Shown piece by piece: positions 20,630 to 30,978 of a stretch of DNA of 64,000 nucleotides. The stretch comes from Nakazawaea peltata (Eukaryota > Ascomycota > Pichiomycetes > Alaninales > Pachysolenaceae). A program made the position numbers and the translations under genes. Each line of letters starts with the position of its first letter. Position 1 is the first letter of the stretch. The stretch covers positions 1 through 64,000 of the forward strand of contig BCGQ01000009.1 of NCBI GenBank assembly GCA_001599355.1, in the 5' to 3' direction. The notes under the pieces are model-generated. The model saw only the letters and a list, made by a program, of their open reading frames with translations. It was not told the origin of the DNA and made no database searches.

Positions 20630-22093
20630 TCAAAGTTCTTCTGCACTTAAATCCCTCTTAATCTTGAAAGGTTTACCTCTCCAATCAATACTATGACCAC
20701 ACATGGCAGAAATCCAGATAGGCAATGCTAAACATTCTCTATATATCCAGAACTTTGTAAATTGGCCAATTGCCTTGGGGGTTTGACCTGAAAATTTCCT
20801 AGATAATTCTAAATATTGGTGTCTATCGATACAGAACCAGAATAAGACATGAAGGATGAAGAATTTCAAACTGAAATTCGAGTTGAAAAAGAGTGTCGAC
20901 ACCGCAAAGGATCCATAAACACCACTTAAAAGACATTCAGTCGTGGGTTCTAATAATGTAGCAGCCAAAACCATATATTTACGTACTCTCAACCATCTTA
21001 TTCTCCTGTCACAATAATCGCGCACAGTATTACAACCCCCCAAAGGTTGAATAACCAGATCACCGGTCATAGCAGTTCTACTTTGACAGTGGTCCCAAAG
21101 GGCTATTCCGATCATGTTATCCTCACCAATGTATCTGGAAAATAATCTCAACCCATTTCCGGGATTTTGCGAGTAAAAAGCCGCATCCGATTCAAGATTC
21201 CCAGATTTCCCATCTTGACTAGGAGAATGACCTTCACCGATCTTGGCGACGGCAAAATCCAAGTCAGACTTTCTATAGAGATTGGATTTACCATTTACAC
21301 ACGGTCTAAGGTTCACCTTATTAATGGCGACATAAAATTTGGAATGGGATGTGAGCATGAACATTTCATCACAATGTGATCCGTGATTAGAAGGTTGTTG
21401 CTCAATAGTGGCTACAGCCAACGGCAAGTGATGGACCAAAGTGACCTTTTTATTGGTCTTCCGTCCATTATCAGTGCCATTGACCAAAGCACTAACAGAA
21501 CGAGCCAAAGTGCCAGGACGAACCTTGACATTTGAATCCAATACCCAAACTATATCGAACTTCAGCTTAGAATACCCCTTCAGCAAATTATTAATTTTAG
21601 GATTAGGCCCATAATGATCCCTACCGATAAGTATCGAGGAAGAGATGTGGGGGTACTTAGCACACAAGTCCTTGACCAACGGAATACATGGATCATTATC
21701 TTCGGCAATACAAAATATGATCTCGAATTTGTCCCGTGGATATTCTTGTAAAAAACTACTCTCCAAACATAACTGCATTTGGGGGTCTATTCCTTTCAAT
21801 GGTCTAAGGATAGACACGCCCTCACATGATTTAATGGCCATTTCTTCCAGATCCAGATCTTCCACAGCTCCGACTTCCAAATCTCCTTCATTATTCGTAA
21901 ACTTCCATATTATCTCGGTGAACCCATACATAGATAACGATATCACCACTATATATAGCACAAGACACGCTATGGCGGCAAGCAACAACCAGCTGTTTTG
22001 GCGCAAATAATCCTCTTCTTCTCCCATCTCTATCACACTGCACCTTATCGCCCCAATATAATACCCCAAATACGTCAAGATATCCACTATCAT
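20630..22093 (-). CDS. HSX11: Ceramide glucosyltransferase
   Basis: This 487-residue enzyme of glucosylceramide synthesis uses UDP-glucose and ceramide at the Golgi/ER membrane. It has an N-terminal membrane anchor (about 33-60), a GT21 glycosyltransferase domain with SILRPLKGID, EIIFCIAEDNDP, PNPKINNL and VWVLDSNV, a later Asp motif (IGEDNMIG), an RxxRW motif (RRIRWLRVRK), and C-terminal hydrophobic segments. Saccharomyces cerevisiae lacks this enzyme, whereas most other budding yeasts have it. A CTG in K-x-KFDIVW would read Ala under the CUG-Ala code. The gene converges on KHA1 with 93 bp between them. Confidence 0.9.
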   Translation of the reverse strand: MIVDILTYLGYYIGAIRCSVIEMGEEEDYLRQNSWLLLAAIACLVLYIVVISLSMYGFTEIIWKFTNNEGDLEVGAVEDLDLEEMAIKSCEGVSILRPLKGIDPQMQLCLESSFLQEYPRDKFEIIFCIAEDNDPCIPLVKDLCAKYPHISSSILIGRDHYGPNPKINNLLKGYSKLKFDIVWVLDSNVKVRPGTLARSVSALVNGTDNGRKTNKKVTLVHHLPLAVATIEQQPSNHGSHCDEMFMLTSHSKFYVAINKVNLRPCVNGKSNLYRKSDLDFAVAKIGEGHSPSQDGKSGNLESDAAFYSQNPGNGLRLFSRYIGEDNMIGIALWDHCQSRTAMTGDLVIQPLGGCNTVRDYCDRRIRWLRVRKYMVLAATLLEPTTECLLSGVYGSFAVSTLFFNSNFSLKFFILHVLFWFCIDRHQYLELSRKFSGQTPKAIGQFTKFWIYRECLALPIWISAMCGHSIDWRGKPFKIKRDLSAEEL

Positions 22094-22275
22094 CTCTGCC
22101 TACGGTCCAGTGCTCTTCCCTCTGGTTCCTTAAAACCCCAGCAGGTGAAAAAAAAATTTCAACGTGTCTTCGAGGTAATTTTTTCGCTTAATAAACCGAA
22201 GAGATCTCGTATGAAACGAGGCTTATTACGGGGACTAAATAAATATCATCACGATTCATTATATAAAGGTATATA

Positions 22276-24426
22276 TCAATGCAATTGGAGCTCAAGACCG
22301 GCCTTGAACTCTCTAATTTCGTTAGGGATCTCCACATAGTAATTGGTCAAGTCGTCCAACTCGGTGTACAACGACTCGTAACAAGACCGTAATTTGGACT
22401 CGAAACCAGGGGAGTTTTCGTATTCTGCTAAGGACTCACGATGAGCCCAGATGTGGTTGAATACCTTATAGATGGAATAAATATTGTCGTTAACCAACGA
22501 GTAATTGTCGATGGCATGTTTGAATGAAGGTTCACAGATCAATCTGGTGTAGTATTTGGTTGGAACAACATCAATGATGGAGCTCATGTAGGTGTTAATT
22601 TTGGTACCGGATAATTTGAAAGCTTGATTATCGATCACTTTTAAGGCCAAACCGGGTAAATCACAATTGAATAAAAATCTTACTAACTCAAGGAGTAAAG
22701 GAGTTTCCAATTTCAATGATTCCTTAAGTAAAGTTTCTTTGGCCAATCTCACCAAATTAGTCTTGTCTCCATACATGAAAGATAATTGGACTAATTTGGC
22801 GAATGTCAATGTCGTCTCGACAGAAGACACATTACTGATCAAATTTACTAAATTGGAGTCGGTATGGATAATACTAGAATCGAAATCTTTTCTAACCAGA
22901 GCGAAATACCAAAATTTGTGGGCGAGTTCGATCTCATTAGCGTCACACAGCTTGTCTACAAGGATCATGATCGAATTCACAGGTAATTTAGGCATCCATG
23001 GGATGGCATCGAATTTCTCCATTGTTTGGTAAGCATTTCTGATTAATCCAATCTCTGCTAAACCAACAATAAACGAGGAAATTAATGGCTGAATATCCTT
23101 CTCCATACCAGATTCAGATCTAATGCTAAGAATGACTTGGTCCAAGATCTTAGAAGCAGTTTCGACTTGATTACAAGCGACCAAAGTTCTAATCAACGAA
23201 GAATAAACTTGGAGTTGATGTTTCATGAGAGATGATCCAGCTACCGACTTGAATTGAGAATAAAGTTCAATGGCAAGACCAGCATCTCGGGAATGTCTGC
23301 ATAAGTTGATCATTCCCAAGTAGTATAAAATATTATTATGACCCAATTTACCAGCCATTAACTGCGAGAATGACTTCAAGTTTTCATGGCCAGCATATTT
23401 GACCAAATTTTGACAAACCAACAACTTCTCATACAACTTTTCGTCAAAGTTATAGTTTTTAGAACTACTAACGTTGAATAATTCATTAGCAATCTTGAAA
23501 TATTGCTCAGCTTGAATGGAATCCTTGGCCAAATGAGATTTAATACTTCCGTTAAGTAACGGTAAGATTGTTCTTTCTAAAGTCTTTTGATTTGGAGTCA
23601 CACTATTGGCCAACATATCAGAATAAACATTCATCAATAAGGTCAAGTTTTCCTCGGTAGTCTCGTTGACATTTGTACGTAATGGAATGGATTCTAATAC
23701 CACGTTGTAAGTGGCCAAAGTAGGTACTATTTCTTTGGATTTGAGACGGTTGTATAATGCTAAAATTTCGTTATTTCTACCTTGAGATTGGAGATGAGTC
23801 ATGGTCAGATGGCTGAAAGTGAGAGTGTCTTCGGCAGACATAGGAATATCTTCTATTTCAGCCTCCAGATCAGCTGCCAGATCGACAGCCAGATCAGCAC
23901 AAACCTCAACAGCTTGTAAAACCCCAGTCTCATCACCTTCCTTCACCTCCTCCATCTTTACAAGTTCCAGTCTCAGTCTCTGGAAATTAGCCTTAATAAA
24001 CTCATCACTCTTGATCTTAATGGTCTTAGTAGTATTGGTGTTCGATCTACGTAAAGTCAACGTCGTGAACTGATCGGTAATACTATCAATACTAATATTA
24101 ACATGACCATTCTTATTCACCTTATGAGCCGCCTTCTTCAACCAGATTCTTGACTCCTTGTCAGTCTGATCAGCCGACTGGTTGCTATTATTATTGTTGG
24201 TGTTGTGTAAAAACGAAGGATCAAACACTATAAAACTGCTCGAAGACGAAGTAAGGTTAGGAAACAGCTGAGCTGTCGATGACGACCTTCTCGAACTAGC
24301 GCCTAAAATGCCATCAAACACAACAATCTTCTGCTGACCCATATAACTAGGGTCGAAGAACGAGTGAGATGCATTCGTCTTTGTAGTCGAGTATCTAGAG
24401 AAGCTTGTTAACGTCTTGAATACCAT
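22276..24426 (-). CDS. CCM1: Mitochondrial PPR protein, probably Ccm1
   Basis: This 716-residue protein has a basic, Ser/Thr-rich N terminus typical of mitochondrial import and pentatricopeptide-like helical repeats from about residue 205 onward (GRNNEILALYNRLKSKEIVPTLATYN written in two parts: GRNNEILALYNRLKS, then KEIVPTLATYN). The repeat order and the MTHLQSQGR lead-in resemble yeast Ccm1, which binds and stabilises mitochondrial 15S rRNA. Other mitochondrial PPR proteins remain possible, so the name is moderate. An acidic insert (EEVKEGDE to EAEIEDIP, about 158-195) separates the presequence from the repeats. It is divergent from TUB1. Confidence 0.6.
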   Translation of the reverse strand: MVFKTLTSFSRYSTTKTNASHSFFDPSYMGQQKIVVFDGILGASSRRSSSTAQLFPNLTSSSSSFIVFDPSFLHNTNNNNSNQSADQTDKESRIWLKKAAHKVNKNGHVNISIDSITDQFTTLTLRRSNTNTTKTIKIKSDEFIKANFQRLRLELVKMEEVKEGDETGVLQAVEVCADLAVDLAADLEAEIEDIPMSAEDTLTFSHLTMTHLQSQGRNNEILALYNRLKSKEIVPTLATYNVVLESIPLRTNVNETTEENLTLLMNVYSDMLANSVTPNQKTLERTILPLLNGSIKSHLAKDSIQAEQYFKIANELFNVSSSKNYNFDEKLYEKLLVCQNLVKYAGHENLKSFSQLMAGKLGHNNILYYLGMINLCRHSRDAGLAIELYSQFKSVAGSSLMKHQLQVYSSLIRTLVACNQVETASKILDQVILSIRSESGMEKDIQPLISSFIVGLAEIGLIRNAYQTMEKFDAIPWMPKLPVNSIMILVDKLCDANEIELAHKFWYFALVRKDFDSSIIHTDSNLVNLISNVSSVETTLTFAKLVQLSFMYGDKTNLVRLAKETLLKESLKLETPLLLELVRFLFNCDLPGLALKVIDNQAFKLSGTKINTYMSSIIDVVPTKYYTRLICEPSFKHAIDNYSLVNDNIYSIYKVFNHIWAHRESLAEYENSPGFESKLRSCYESLYTELDDLTNYYVEIPNEIREFKAGLELQLH

Positions 24427-24838
24427 GTTTTCTTACTCTTCAGTATAAATCACTTAGACTAAGGGGTGTAAATATATTCAATTTTTCAAAACCCTTTGCA
24501 AAACGCGGGACAAGATGGGCTTTGGACGAGCTTTACTATTTAACGAGCTGTGATTGGCTGAAATTTCTGCGCAAATTTTTATAACTATAACTTCCACAAC
24601 AGGAAACTACCTCTTTAAGTAAACATATATCCTAACCTCATTCTGCCATTACGTGCCAATAATCTTTCTCGATTAAGTAATTGTAAACAAATCTTCTGCA
24701 ACAAAAATGTAAACAAATCTTTAGAAATGGATCAGGCGCCCATCTTGGAAATTTTTTTTTCCTCCTTTAATTCTTGAATTGAATTGATCTTTTGGAGAGA
24801 TACAATTGATATTGATATTGAGAGATAGTTAATCGATC
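24427..24838. other. Divergent promoter region, CCM1 / TUB1
   Basis: A 412-bp gap between divergent starts. It is AT-rich with T-tracts near 24749-24760 that are typical of nucleosome-free yeast promoters. No further gene was seen. Confidence 0.45.
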
Positions 24839-26287
24839 ATGAGAGAAGTTATTAGTGTTAACAGTGAGTAATGAGATGATTTGTGAAAGAGCGCCGTTGA
24901 TTGGACTGATGGTTCTTCTTCCACCTCACCCCTTACCAAGTTACTAACGCGTTATTTAGTCGGACAAGCCGGTTGTCAAATTGGTAACTCGTGCTGGGAG
25001 TTGTACTCTTTAGAGCACGGTATTGGAGCCGATGGATATTTACAAGAAGGTTTGACCAAACCAAAGGGAGGTGAGGAAGGTTTCTCCACCTTTTTCAGCG
25101 AGACCGGTTCAGGTAAATATGTTCCAAGAGCTTTATACGTTGATTTGGAACCAAATGTAGTAGACGAAGTTAGAACTGGTAAATACAAGAACTTCTTCCA
25201 CCCTGAGCAGTTGATCACCGGTAAGGAAGATGCTGCTAACAATTATGCCAGAGGTCATTACACCGTAGGTAGAGAATTAATCGATGAGACTTTGGAAAGA
25301 TTGAGAAAGATGTCCGACCAATGTGAAGGTTTACAAGGTTTCATCTTCTCTCATTCTTTGGGTGGTGGTACCGGTTCCGGTTTCGGTTCCTTATTATTGG
25401 AGCAATTATCTATTGATTTCGGTAAGAAATCTAAGTTGGAATTTGCCGTTTACCCAGGTCCAAAGATGTCCACTTCCGTTGTCGAGCCATATAACACTGT
25501 CTTGACCACTCATACCACTTTGGAACACGCTGACTGTACATTCATGGTCGACAATGAGGCTATTTATGACATGTGCCGTAAGAATTTGGATATCCCAAGA
25601 CCAGGTTTCAGCAATTTGAACAAATTAATCGCTCAAGTTGTTTCCAGTGTCACTGCTTCTTTGAGATTTGACGGTTCTTTGAACGTTGATTTGAACGAAT
25701 TCCAAACTAACTTGGTCCCATACCCAAGAATCCATTTCCCATTGGTTTCTTACGCTCCAGTTTCATCCAAGAGTAAATCTAACCATGAAGCTCACTCTGT
25801 TTCCGAGATCACTGCTGCTTGTTTCGAACCAGGAAACCAAATGGTCAAATGTGATCCAAGAAACGGTAAATACATGGCTACTTGTTTGTTGTACCGTGGT
25901 GACGTTGTCAACAGAGATGTTCAACAAGCCGTTGCCACCATCAAGGCCAAGAAGACTGTTCAATTGGTCGATTGGTGTCCAACTGGTTTCAAGATTGGTA
26001 TTTGTTTCCAACCACCAACCTACGTTCCTGATGCCGACATGGCCCAAACTTCAAGAGCTCTTTGTGCTTTGTCCAACACCACTGCCATTGCATCTGCTTG
26101 GTCTCACATTAATGCCAAGTTCGACTTGATGTACAAGAAGAGAGCTTTCGTTCATTGGTACGTTGGAGAAGGTATGGAAGAAGGTGAATTTACCGAAGCC
26201 AGAGAAGATTTGGCCGCTTTGGAGCAAGATTACTTAGAAGTTGGTGCCGACTCCTATGATGACGAGATGGAAGGTGCTGAATATTAA
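24839..26287 (+). CDS. TUB1: Alpha-tubulin, two exons
   Basis: Alpha-tubulin forms microtubules with beta-tubulin. Exon 1 is 24839-24863 (MREVISVN plus one base); the intron is 24864-24959, with GTGAGT, TACTAAC at 24942-24948 and TTTAG; exon 2 is 24960-26287. The spliced protein has 450 residues and reads [18 protein letters not shown]. The tubulin signature GGGTGSG and the GTP-binding N terminus are present, and the protein ends in EMEGAEY with the usual C-terminal Tyr. Strong codon bias and absence of in-frame CTG fit high expression. The early intron position resembles that of other yeast alpha-tubulin genes. Confidence 0.97.
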
Positions 26288-27507
26288 GCATACTTTCAAT
26301 TCTGTTTGATTTTTTTTATTAGTTTTTGGGAATGAGGTCTAATTTCTTCCATATCTTTTTCTATTATTATACCTTTTTTTGTTGTGCTTGATTTTACTTT
26401 GGTTTTATCTTAGTACTGTATGAATATATATACAGATTTTAAATGATGTAGTTGAAAAGAGAGTAGTGAGAGTAGTTAGACTAGTCAATGCAGTAGTCAG
26501 ACTAGTCAGACTAGTCATATAGTCAATATAGTCAATGTGGCAGTGTAGTAAATGAAGTCAATATGGTAGTTCAGTGTGGCCAATGGTGAATACAGCTATT
26601 GTGGCACTAGTCTAGTGGTGTTTGCGCTCAGCCCCACTCACCACAATCAATCTCCATTTAATCTCTCAACGGTCCAGCCCTTCCTTCTGCTCACCGTTAA
26701 TGCGCGTTTTTAAGATAACGAAAACGAACTTGCCCTTTTCTTTATCTTGTGCCGCACATTTGCCCTTGTTGCTCAACAAATACGAAAACCAGAAGATGCG
26801 GCTCTTTTATACTGGTGCTTTTTCATTTGACAGTGATGAGTCATACCTGCGGGTTAGTATATAAATTCATGGGATCCATGTACCGCAATTAGCCGCGCTC
26901 TGCACCGTATATAAAAGAAGCCAATTTCGCAAATCCAATATCTTTTAATATCTCTTGATATCTATAGTTTATTCTTGCCACATTGCTATCAGGTATTACA
27001 TAACAAGGTGGTGAAATTGAAGAGCTTGATGGAATTTGAATGAGCTCCTCCGTCAACTCCATCAACATCCTTTACTCGTAGAACGTAGACTAACAAGGTT
27101 ACTGCTCCTGGTACATTCAGCCGCATTACCTTGCTTCTTTGCTCCACTATTTCCGGTTCAATTGAGCCTAAAACCGGTTTTTTTTCCTTACACCTTTTAT
27201 CTTTTGACATTTATGCACAGAAAGGGCAGATCTCAATAAGGAAAGTTTTTCGTGCCCCTCTTTGCATTCTTTCTTCCCCCCTTTTCACCTCACCTTTTCC
27301 CCCCTTTTCCCATATATAAGAAGAAAAACCCCTTTTCAAACTCTTTCACTTAAAGACTTCAACTATCATCAATTAAACAACACGTAAAAATTATATACTA
27401 ATTTTTACAACCAGATCATAGTAACTAAGAGCTCACTGCCAACTCCACCACTCACCATTCGGACATTTTTTAATGAATCCTTAAGTTTGAAATCAGCAAA
27501 TAAAAAA
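26288..27507. other. Long intergenic region, TUB1 to BUL
   Basis: 1.2 kb without a supported gene. A short repeat field of AGACTAGTC and AGTCAATAT words lies at about 26460-26575. Near the right end are C/T-rich tracts, CCCCT words (about 27255 and 27330, the Msn2/4 stress-element core) and a TATA-like CATATATAAG at about 27310-27319, about 190 bp before the BUL start. Confidence 0.45.
26460..26575. repeat. Degenerate short repeats (AGTCAGACTAGTC type)
   Basis: Repeated ACTAGTCA, AGTCAGACT and AGTCAATAT words occur in the TUB1 3' flank. They are partly palindromic (ACTAGT). They look like a decayed simple tandem array; no function is apparent. Confidence 0.55.
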
Positions 27508-29745
27508 ATGAATTTCAACGTTGAAATAGACGACAGGGACCCCCTGTCTGGGTCTTGCACCAGGACAGCAAGTACCATTAGCAGTGCTATCCAATCCAAT
27601 GTGACTAGAGAATCGTCAATTTCAGGTTTCTCATCTCTTTCCAACGAATCCTCGATCTCATGGGGTTCTATTTATAACCAACAAGGCCGTAGCGCCAGTT
27701 ACGATATTTTACCGTCGTACCAAATGCATCAAAATATATTGAACAGACCACTTAGTTCATCTAGTGAAGAGGATCTTTCTTCTGATATGCTCCCTTCATA
27801 TTCACTCACCAGCGCTTCCAGTGTTTCCACTCCATCGGAGGAGTCAAATTTCGTAGACTTACACGAAGGCTCTGTGTTGAACAATATCCATTCCATTCCA
27901 GTCATCATGTCTCGTAAGGAGATTAAGATATCTATTGATATCGAAGGTGACGCACCATATTATACCAACAACGATTTGATTAGAGGTTCGGTTACTATCG
28001 AAAACTTATCAAACGTTGATATATCTTTTAGCATGTTTTATGTCACTTTTGAAGGTGAAACAACCAGAAACAGACTTGATAATTCCGATTTATCTCGCCT
28101 GAATAAAGTTGAAACTTTCTTAAGAATGGTTGACCTCGGAGCCGGCTGGACCGACGCTGACGCTAGCTCTTTGTCTCACCATTATGACCCAGCATCCAAA
28201 ACCATCATTGGTTTACCTAGTGATCGTATTTTAAGACCCCACCTGAAATATCAAAAGCAATTCCACTTTACTGTGCCGCAATCTGCTATTCATTGTGGGG
28301 CCTGTGTAAACTCTCATTTCGATTTACCTCCTACCTTCGGTTCTGAAAAATTAAGATCCGATGATTCTGTTTTATCCGATAAATTGTACAAAAAATTCCA
28401 ATACGAAGATCTTGCGGGAAATTCGCATTCTATTAGTTATTCTGTTAATGCTAGATTGCTCGTCTTATCTAAGACTGTCGACAGAAAGTACATGATCAAG
28501 GGATCTTCTAAAAACACAATCAGATTGATCCCAAGAAAACAAGAACAGGAGCTGTATGAAGAATTCAAAGTTTCACCAGCTTATCAAATACGTCACCTTC
28601 TGTCTAGAATCAAGAATGATTTGAGAGACACCCAAAACACAATCGACGCTCTTTCACAAGATGGTCGTTTATTGGTTTATGATCGACCCTATTCAGACTC
28701 GTCTGGGGCGGCGACTGGAGAGGGGGAGAGTAGAAGAAAGTTTGATGATTCAAAATCGCGAAACCTTTATGTGGAGCGATGTCTACAAGAAGCATCAGAC
28801 ACTTCTGGAAGTACTTTAGATATCGATGAAATGCGTTTGAAGGCAACTCTGGAGAAAGATTATCGATTCTTCCGAAGGAAGAAAAAGAAATCGACTTTGT
28901 TCCCTAAATTACGTGCTTCAAAGTCTAGTTCTTCCACTTGTTCTTCTTCCTCCTCTGCCTCTAACGCCTCCCTGGACGGCGATCCTGCAAGATTACGCAA
29001 TTCCACGGATAGTGATCCGGAATCGTATTCTTTCAGATTGTCCAGCGATTTGAATACTCCTTTGGTTATTGATTTTGACCTGTTAAAATCCTCGTTTTCG
29101 ACGAAGCCACGACAAGTCTCTATCCCATTAACCTTGGATTTCAATTTAATCAAGCCATCGTGGTCTGATTTGGATTCATCTTTCCTAGATCAACTTTGTA
29201 AAACAGACCCAGAAGTAGATTTATATGTTGTAAATGTTTATTCTCGAGATGCACCAATTCCTGTCGAATTAGATCCGGGTTGGTTTGAATCAAAAGCCAT
29301 CTTTGCAGATAAAATACAAAAACAATTCAGAGAATTCGCAAGAGATATAGGTCGACTTCCGAAAGGAACTCAAATGTCAGGTGACACACTTCGACAATTA
29401 AAAGGTATGAACCAAATGTCATTTGATTTAGGGGCAATCCATAAACTGTTCAAAGTTGAAGCTTCTCATAGGTCCAAACAAGATCTTGATAAATCAATTT
29501 CCAGTTTAAAAATGCATCTTAAATTAAACCTTGACCCATCGGCTCTAAAATCTAAAGTCTTATTACCTGATTTCCAGAGTTGCTATTCAAGTAGACTCTA
29601 TTTCTTGAGACTCAAATTTTCTACATCCAATTTGCCTAGCGAATATGATATCGATTATGATTCCCAGACAAACGATGTGCTTAAATCATTAGAAGGAAAT
29701 TACAAATTTTATTTGGATGTTCCTATTAGTATTAAGAAGATGTGA
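27508..29745 (+). CDS. BUL1: Bul1/Bul2-type arrestin, Rsp5 ubiquitin-ligase adaptor
   Basis: This 745-residue adaptor should bring the HECT ligase Rsp5 to membrane permeases. Two LPxY (PY-type) motifs, LPSYQ at 68-71 and LPSYS at 95-98, sit in a Ser-rich N terminus and fit WW-domain binding. An arrestin-like domain follows (EIKISIDIEGDAPYYTNNDL, then GSVTIENLS, then SYSVNARLLVLSKTVD), then a basic Ser-rich linker and a second conserved C-terminal region, as in Bul1/2. The start is ATG 27508; the longer frame begins with TTG. Saccharomyces has two paralogues and only one is in this window. Confidence 0.85.
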   Translation: MNFNVEIDDRDPLSGSCTRTASTISSAIQSNVTRESSISGFSSLSNESSISWGSIYNQQGRSASYDILPSYQMHQNILNRPLSSSSEEDLSSDMLPSYSLTSASSVSTPSEESNFVDLHEGSVLNNIHSIPVIMSRKEIKISIDIEGDAPYYTNNDLIRGSVTIENLSNVDISFSMFYVTFEGETTRNRLDNSDLSRLNKVETFLRMVDLGAGWTDADASSLSHHYDPASKTIIGLPSDRILRPHLKYQKQFHFTVPQSAIHCGACVNSHFDLPPTFGSEKLRSDDSVLSDKLYKKFQYEDLAGNSHSISYSVNARLLVLSKTVDRKYMIKGSSKNTIRLIPRKQEQELYEEFKVSPAYQIRHLLSRIKNDLRDTQNTIDALSQDGRLLVYDRPYSDSSGAATGEGESRRKFDDSKSRNLYVERCLQEASDTSGSTLDIDEMRLKATLEKDYRFFRRKKKKSTLFPKLRASKSSSSTCSSSSSASNASLDGDPARLRNSTDSDPESYSFRLSSDLNTPLVIDFDLLKSSFSTKPRQVSIPLTLDFNLIKPSWSDLDSSFLDQLCKTDPEVDLYVVNVYSRDAPIPVELDPGWFESKAIFADKIQKQFREFARDIGRLPKGTQMSGDTLRQLKGMNQMSFDLGAIHKLFKVEASHRSKQDLDKSISSLKMHLKLNLDPSALKSKVLLPDFQSCYSSRLYFLRLKFSTSNLPSEYDIDYDSQTNDVLKSLEGNYKFYLDVPISIKKM

Positions 29746-30716
29746 ACGGTTTCGGTCCCAATTCTATCTTTTTATTACTAACAAAGTGTACAAATTAGAG
29801 GTTTATCCCTAATGTATACGCAATCCCTTCAGTTAAAAATGAATTCAACATGAATCATTTTAGCTTGAATCAATTCACTTCATAGAATTCAATTTCTTGA
29901 AGTTCAGCTTAGAGCTCAGCTAATCGGCTAATAGCTCAATCAAACCACAAGTTTATCAGAAAATTACAAAAAGCCCAAAAAAACTGAAAAATCACTAAAA
30001 ACCCCTAAAAAAAGTTATACTATGCGTTATTATATACATTTTATTTGATATTTATATGGATCAGATTTACGATGGAAAGCACAATTATGATACTCTGAAT
30101 CTAACGTTGCAGAGTATTTACGTACTTCTCGGTTGTGTCTCTGATAAGTCAGATACTATTCTCTCCAGAGTGGTCCTGGAGCATGAGATCTTAGTAATAG
30201 ATATTTGACTATTAATTATTGTAGGAAGTAGAGTCCAGTAGAAAGAGAAGAAGAGGGGAGAAGAGAGGAGAGGGGGAGAGTTATTGTGATGTCAGAGTAG
30301 TAGCTCACTGGTATTCATACACCCAGCTGTTACTGCTCTAATTTTCTCTACTCTACGCAGCTGTCAGAGCTCTACCTTATACTTAGCTCTACCTACTTGC
30401 TGCCCAAACAAAGTGTTGAGCACAGCTTAAAGAGTATGCGCAGAAAACCCATACTAATTATTTCTTGCATACAAAATTTCAATATATTTCACTACATAGC
30501 GCGCGCAAATTGTACTGAGTACGGCTAAGTAAATCTAAGCTAAGCTTTACTAACATTAGCTAGCAAATAACAAGACCACCTCACAACAGAAGTAGGCACC
30601 AACAAACCCTTAACAAATCAATTGGATCATCTACTTTACCATCCAGTTCATTATTGGAGTGCCGTGTCAATGTCTTACCCATTCTGTAATCCCTGTTAGC
30701 CCTGTAAGCCCACTGT

Positions 30717-30782
30717 GTACTCCCTATTAAATTCCCTATTAATTCCCCTATTAATTCCCCTATTAATTCCCTTATTAGCTTC
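30717..30782. repeat. 12-bp tandem repeat upstream of POL1
   Basis: About five copies of CCCCTATTAATT with small length changes lie about 200-260 bp before the POL1 ATG. The unit is CT/AT biased and could act as a promoter element or be a simple expansion. Confidence 0.75.
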
Positions 30783-30915
30783 CCTCTCAATCCCTGTCCT
30801 CTATTTTCCTACCCCTTTCCTTTTTTCGTTCCCCTTTCTTCATTTTTGCTACCTCTGTTTGTTTTTTCGTATTTTGCCACAACCGCGTCTCGCGTTAACC
30901 TATGAAAAAAATAAA

Positions 30916-30921
30916 ACGCGT
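30916..30921. promoter_or_regulatory. MCB box (ACGCGT), POL1 promoter
   Basis: ACGCGT lies 58 bp before the POL1 ATG, with a CCGCGTCTCGCG stretch about 30 bp further upstream. In yeasts MBF binds MCB boxes and drives DNA-replication genes at G1/S; POL1 is a classic target. Confidence 0.65.
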
Positions 30922-30978
30922 TCAACCCCCTTTAACATCCTCCTCTCGAGCTAATTGACTCGATTCAATCCATACGCC

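Larger units (their letters stand above)
29746..30978. other. Long intergenic region, BUL to POL1
   Basis: 1.2 kb with no supported gene. It holds a purine-rich tract (30236-30287, GAAGAGGGGAGAAGAGAGG type), a 12-bp tandem repeat (30717-30782) and the POL1 promoter with an MCB box. Very AT-rich segments lie at 29980-30070. Confidence 0.45.
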
